Source of the DNA: Cephalothrix spiralis | Lineage: Eukaryota; Nemertea; Palaeonemertea; Archinemertea; Cephalotrichidae | Reading direction: 5' to 3' | Length of the DNA: 11,004 nt | Assembly: GCA_032353305.1 (NCBI GenBank) | Contig: JAUCNG010385037.1 | Coordinates: 1-11,004, forward strand | In this document: piece by piece, positions 7,839 through 11,004 of the stretch | How positions within the stretch are numbered: the stretch's first letter is position 1 | Layout of the letters: every line of letters begins with the position of its first letter | Translations under genes and position numbers: made by a program | The notes under the pieces: generated by a model | The model's input: only the letters and a program-made list of their open reading frames with translations | Database searches by the model: none | Told to the model about the DNA's origin: nothing

Positions 7839-8025
7839 AAATTTTGGTCCCATTTGGCATTTTGGTCCCTTTTTTGTGGTAATTTTGCCTCGTTTTGGCG
7901 GCAAAAATGCCAAAAAGGACCAAAGTATAAAAGGATCATATCCTTGGTCCCTTTCAAGTATCGAAAACGAGACTTTTTCCTAGTTTTCGGTACGTAAAGG
8001 GACCAAAATGAAAAGGACCAATTTT
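7839..8025. mobile_element. GGTCCC foldback element
   Basis: The left end (7839-7871, AAATTTTGGTCCCATTTGGC...) is imperfectly mirrored by the right end (7999-8025). A second hairpin sits inside it: arms 7946-7968 and 7983-8004 match with a few differences around a 14-nt loop. A third small stem is TTTTGCC (7883-7889) with GGCAAAA (7900-7906). GGTCC or GGACC occurs six times in under 190 bp. The open frames that cross it are by-products of its symmetry. It is probably a MITE or foldback transposon. Confidence 0.65.
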
Positions 8026-8275
8026 CGCATTGTAGCCGACCTGTTCTGTACATGTATTATAAGAAACAAATTTATTCGGATTGCTGTAGTAGGAAAAGGG
8101 CTTAATAAGCAGCGTTTAGGATATGCCGCTGGATATGCCGCCACTGGTTCCATGGTAAACAAGTTTCTTTTTGTTACGACCCACGCGAAGAATACAATAC
8201 CACAACAATACGCTTTTGTTAATGTGGCGCCGCGAAGTCTGCCTCTTAGTAAAGTACTACAATAGAAACCCATTA
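8026..8275. repeat. GC-richer segment with a 12-bp tandem duplication
   Basis: GGATATGCCGCT and GGATATGCCGCC are adjacent at 8119-8142. The surrounding 250 bp is less AT-rich than its neighbours and stays open for 85-97 codons on both strands. No protein family is recognised on either strand. It may be the decayed body of another repeat. Confidence 0.35.
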
Positions 8276-8615
8276 ATCACAAGTATAATATAAACCATGT
8301 CGATAGCAACAGAGTCTTCACCAGCTGATAAAAATTCAGAGGTCAAATATAATTACAGCCTACGATCAATCAATTTAAGCGTTATTCTATATATGATATT
8401 CCGTTTTTTTACTGTGTAAATTATTATAACTTAAAAATAACTAATGATATTAAAGTGAAACTTAAGGACAATATTCGGAACACCATTATTTTCATACTTG
8501 TAAGCAAAGTTTCTAAATTTCAAGTCAAGATCTCTCATAATTAAATCAACTTCTTTAAGTTCTTTTAAGAAGTTTGCACATCGGCTCCTGAACTGAATGT
8601 TTTGTTATTTTCAGG

Positions 8616-8927
8616 ATGAAGTCATACATTGCTGTTCTCGTTGTCTGCCTAGCGATTTTCGCATCAGCATCATCAGCCGAACATTCCCAAGAAAGACAGC
8701 TCCCAAAAGCGGCAGGAAAATGTAAGAAGAACGAGCGATGGTTCGACGGCTGCAATTGGTGTAATTGCATTCAGGATGGCTCCCTAGCCTGCGCCCGAAT
8801 GGGATGCGATCACTTCACAAAGAGACCCGAAGTGGGATGTTTCGATGGTGAACGTTTATATGATGGGTGTAACTGGTGCACATGTGCAAAAGGCGGACAC
8901 AAGGCTTGTACATATATGATGTGTTAA
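8616..8927 (+). CDS. Secreted two-domain pacifastin-type serine protease inhibitor
   Basis: This 103-residue precursor has a signal peptide (1-21, hydrophobic VLVVCLAIFA, likely cut after ASSA) and a short spacer. Two pacifastin domains follow. Domain 1 (C36-C64) has cysteines 36, 46, 49, 51, 59, 64; domain 2 (C75-C103) has cysteines 75, 85, 88, 90, 98, 103. The spacing C-x9-C-N-W-C-x-C-x7-C-x4-C fits the pacifastin light-chain pattern in both. The position usually taken as reactive P1 is Arg61 in domain 1 and Tyr100 in domain 2, suggesting trypsin-like and chymotrypsin-like targets. The linker (65-74) contains K69-R70, a possible dibasic processing site. The protein ends exactly at its last Cys. 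ATG 8616 lies one base after a strong splice acceptor and has A at -3. It probably acts outside the cell, for example in immunity or venom/gut protease control, which the sequence does not decide. Confidence 0.9.
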   Translation: MKSYIAVLVVCLAIFASASSAEHSQERQLPKAAGKCKKNERWFDGCNWCNCIQDGSLACARMGCDHFTKRPEVGCFDGERLYDGCNWCTCAKGGHKACTYMMC

Positions 8928-9018
8928 AGACTATTATAATTATTGTTTTGGCTGTTGTAAAGTAGGAAATGAAAATTGACATTGAAAATTTGACTAAAAA
9001 ATTTGCTATTTTTCTTTA

Positions 9019-9024
9019 ATTAAA
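9019..9024 (+). terminator. ATTAAA poly(A) signal of the pacifastin gene
   Basis: The common variant signal ATTAAA lies ~90 bases after the stop codon, giving a short 3' UTR in keeping with a small secreted-peptide gene. No AATAAA is closer. Confidence 0.45.
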
Positions 9025-9508
9025 AGATCTTTATATGGCTAATTTATATAATTATTTTGATCCTTTTTACCAGATGGCCCGGGCACCCAACATGATTAGG
9101 ATATCGACTCTTTGATATCATCAGGCGTGATGGTACGAGAACAAGGTACTATATATTCTCTAAATTCTTACTCAACAATAGTGACCTGTTCATAAGTATT
9201 CACTCTATTATTCTTATGCTCGAAATCCAATACATTACAAAATATTTTGTATTTGATTTTCTATCATGTAAAAGAACGTGAAAGTATGTGCTTATCCTAC
9301 CGCTCAAAATATTTGGTGAATATTAATCAAAAATTTGCCGTGAAATAAATTAACTACCGATAGTTATGATGTGAAATTGAACTAAAGAATTTTGTTATTT
9401 GATCTCAAAAGTCGAAAAGGATTGAAAATTCCGATTTAGATTGTATGTTTATTCGGAGTTTATCTTTCCGCTGTAGGTATTATAATATGAAAGAATTTTT
9501 ATTGCGAA
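9025..9508. other. AT-rich intergenic stretch
   Basis: Apart from one small hairpin (GATATC...GATATC, near 9100-9120) I see no gene, RNA or repeat here. Confidence 0.4.
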
Positions 9509-9697
9509 TTAGAATTGAAAAAAGTCGAAACATTCCCATATGTTTGGTAAAAATTCATCGACATCATCTCCATGTATCCTGCTTTCTGTAAGAGTTCTTT
9601 CTTCTCTTTCAGTGGTACTTCTCTGTCCAGCAGAGTCGCTTAGGTACTGTTTACCGTGATAATACTTCTCTCGTGAATGTTTCATTTTCCAGTACAT
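9509..9697 (-). CDS. Short unidentified open frame, charged product
   Basis: From the first ATG (9695-9697) the minus-strand frame gives ~62 residues. They are rich in K, R, E and D and contain EREERTLTESRIHGDDVDEF. That composition is more protein-like than the usual AT-rich chance frame. There is no signal peptide, membrane segment or motif that I recognise. It lies ~80 bp downstream of the capsid-type relic on the same strand, so it might be the remains of a neighbouring gene of the same element, or chance. Confidence 0.2.
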   Translation of the reverse strand: MYWKMKHSREKYYHGKQYLSDSAGQRSTTEREERTLTESRIHGDDVDEFLPNIWECFDFFQF

Positions 9698-9778
9698 TAC
9701 CAATTATATTTAACAGCGTTTTAATTAACGACATTACATTTTTTGTCTATTACGTCGATTCAGCGTATATTCCATTCT

Positions 9779-10850
9779 TCACAAATCTTTATTAAAGTGC
9801 CAATCTTTATCAGTGGAGATGGTATTATCGTAAACACCCAACACAATGACTTGCAACGTCTGCGTAGGGGGCTTCTCAAATTCGAAACACACCAGGATCA
9901 CTGCAACAGCCGGTGTTAGGATTAAAGGGGAAAAGACAGTAACCATTCTTGTAATCTGTGATAGGTATTGCAGGTGTATTTCGTTCCATCTTGGGTAAAG
10001 TTGAGTGATTCGTAAAAGTTCATGTAGGATTTTGTAAAGTCATCTTTCTTGAAATCGGGTGTGAAGCCTCTCTTTGTGTACGGTATGCCATCGATATTCA
10101 GTTCCATCTTTGTAATATTAAAATCCGTGGCAGCGCCATCAAAATTTAACGGATTTAGCTTGAGATCTCCAGCTTTCCTCTTGTCTGTCACAACACCTAC
10201 AACACCTATAACAACCTTCTTTGGCATCTGTTCTCTTGATATTTCTTCAATCGTACTCTTTGTATCGATAGGAAAGGATTTAGTATGAATCCGTTGAATA
10301 GGATAGAGAACAGGCATGGTAAGTAACTTCTTTCCTATTTCCATGGTCTTCTCTGATACATGCACGTAGGGGACGTATATCTTTGCATCTTTAATTTCCA
10401 TCTTATACTTTGCGGGAGATGTTTCATTTGCCATAAAGTAGAATGGTAACTTGCAAGAGTAAGTTCGATATTTATGTTGACGTCATTGATAAAGTAACGT
10501 TCTCGGCTGAAGAGTTCTGAGTGTACATGTAGTATTACAATCAGTGGTAATTTGCCTCTACTCTGGAGGTTTCGAATAACGAATCCTTTATTGGTAGTCC
10601 CAGTGACAGTATCAAACAGTTTTAGTGTATCAGGACACCAGAACTGTGCTGTCATTATACCTTACTTCTGTGCTTGTGTCGTATCGAGGAGATCAAGCAG
10701 GTATGCGTTGTAGTGATACATCTTTTTGCTATCGGAAAGTACATCGTCATTTAGCTTGATGATACAATTTTCAATCATACTCTGCAACATGTTTGTGACT
10801 GGTGCTTCAATGGGTGCTGATCCTACATGAGAGCATTCTCTATCAATCAT
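9779..10850 (-). pseudogene. Decayed F54H12.2-like capsid-type gene (Polinton-like/viral relic)
   Basis: Minus-strand fragments in order resemble the 'uncharacterized protein F54H12.2-like' family, found scattered in animal genomes and associated with Polinton-like and related DNA viruses, probably as a jelly-roll capsid component. Fragment A (10850-10665) ends at an in-frame TAA (10662-10664). Fragment B continues in the same frame with AQFW and the ERYFINDVNI motif. A frameshift near 10440-10465 leads to fragment C (to 9922), with ISREQMPKKVVIGVVG and LNPLNFDGA. A second shift near 9960-9975 leads to a short fragment reading DYKNGYCLFPF, stopped at 9876-9878. A third shift near 9890-9910 leads to the C-terminal fragment ending in a TGA at 9779-9781. 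The last fragment is back in the frame of A and B. The N-terminal part is missing: stops occur in all frames just beyond 10850. One nonsense codon and at least three frameshifts mean no functional product. Confidence 0.72.
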
Positions 10851-11004
10851 AAGTTGCGCATCTCAGTCAATTATTAAACACGGTTACAACCTGTTGCGAG
10901 TTACAGTTTCTCTTTGTCGGACACTTGTTTAATAATAATAAATTGAACCTGCAGTAAGCGGTATCATATTTAGGTTGATTGAAAAGCCTATTTTCTTACC
11001 TACA
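10851..11004. other. Right edge: decayed upstream flank of the capsid relic
   Basis: On the minus strand this is where the missing N-terminal part of the capsid-type gene should be. An in-frame TGA lies four codons before the ATG at 10850 and other frames are also broken. No convincing N-terminal fragment, terminal inverted repeat or neighbouring gene is visible before the window ends. Confidence 0.35.

Larger units (their letters stand above)
6921..8614 (+). other. Putative 5'-UTR intron of the pacifastin gene
   Basis: It is bounded by GTAAGT (6921) and a TTTGTTATTTTCAG acceptor ending at 8614, about 1.7 kb. It contains two foldback elements (7215-7513, 7839-8025), a GC-richer segment to ~8275 and plain AT-rich DNA elsewhere. 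The open frames inside it (for example 7562-7840) show no protein family resemblance and look like chance. Confidence 0.45.

Noticed and set aside
8555-8770. A minus-strand 71-codon frame across the inhibitor gene
   Set aside because: It is antisense to the pacifastin coding sequence, whose cysteine spacing and signal peptide leave no doubt about the coding strand.
10049-10288. A plus-strand 79-codon frame in the capsid relic
   Set aside because: It is antisense to the recognisable minus-strand capsid-type fragment.

Overview
The window is AT-rich genomic DNA from an invertebrate animal. The basis is eukaryotic gene structure (GT/AG splice sites, a TATA box, AATAAA-type signals), a DEG/ENaC sodium-channel gene, a two-domain pacifastin-type protease inhibitor, a GEKP-linked C2H2 zinc-finger exon, and a dense mix of decayed DNA transposons and a SINE. 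The phylum cannot be fixed from the sequence. Pacifastin genes are best known from arthropods, but I would not assign the organism on that alone.

Layout, left to right. Positions 1-600 hold GC-rich repeat debris and AT-rich spacer. Positions 618-1436 (+) are a broken DEG/ENaC copy, followed about 1 kb downstream by an intact, apparently intronless DEG/ENaC gene at 2458-3936 (+), which makes an old tandem pair with one survivor. Convergent to it at 4431-4660 (-) is the last coding exon of a C2H2 zinc-finger gene. It has no ATG because it begins at a splice acceptor, so a start-codon-based scan misses it.

Positions 4.9-6.5 kb are repeats: a tRNA-derived SINE on the minus strand, the C-terminal dimerisation end of a hAT transposase, a 190-bp element with 33-bp inverted ends, and a cluster of alternating TACCTAAA/TTTAGGTA words. 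Positions 6.84-8.93 kb look like one gene: CCAAT-like and TATA boxes, a very short non-coding first exon ending in CAAG|GTAAGT, a ~1.7-kb intron containing two foldback elements, then a coding exon for a secreted two-domain pacifastin inhibitor. Positions 9.78-10.85 kb (-) are a badly decayed capsid-type gene of the F54H12.2-like family, a relic of a Polinton-like or related DNA virus or transposon.

The host genes (ion channel, transcription-factor exon, protease inhibitor) show no shared pathway; they are neighbours rather than a system. I see no convincing novel multi-gene system. The most informative points are the channel's furin-type site and altered His-Gly motif, the inferred split promoter and exon structure of the inhibitor gene, the hidden zinc-finger exon, the capsid fossil, and several small foldback elements.
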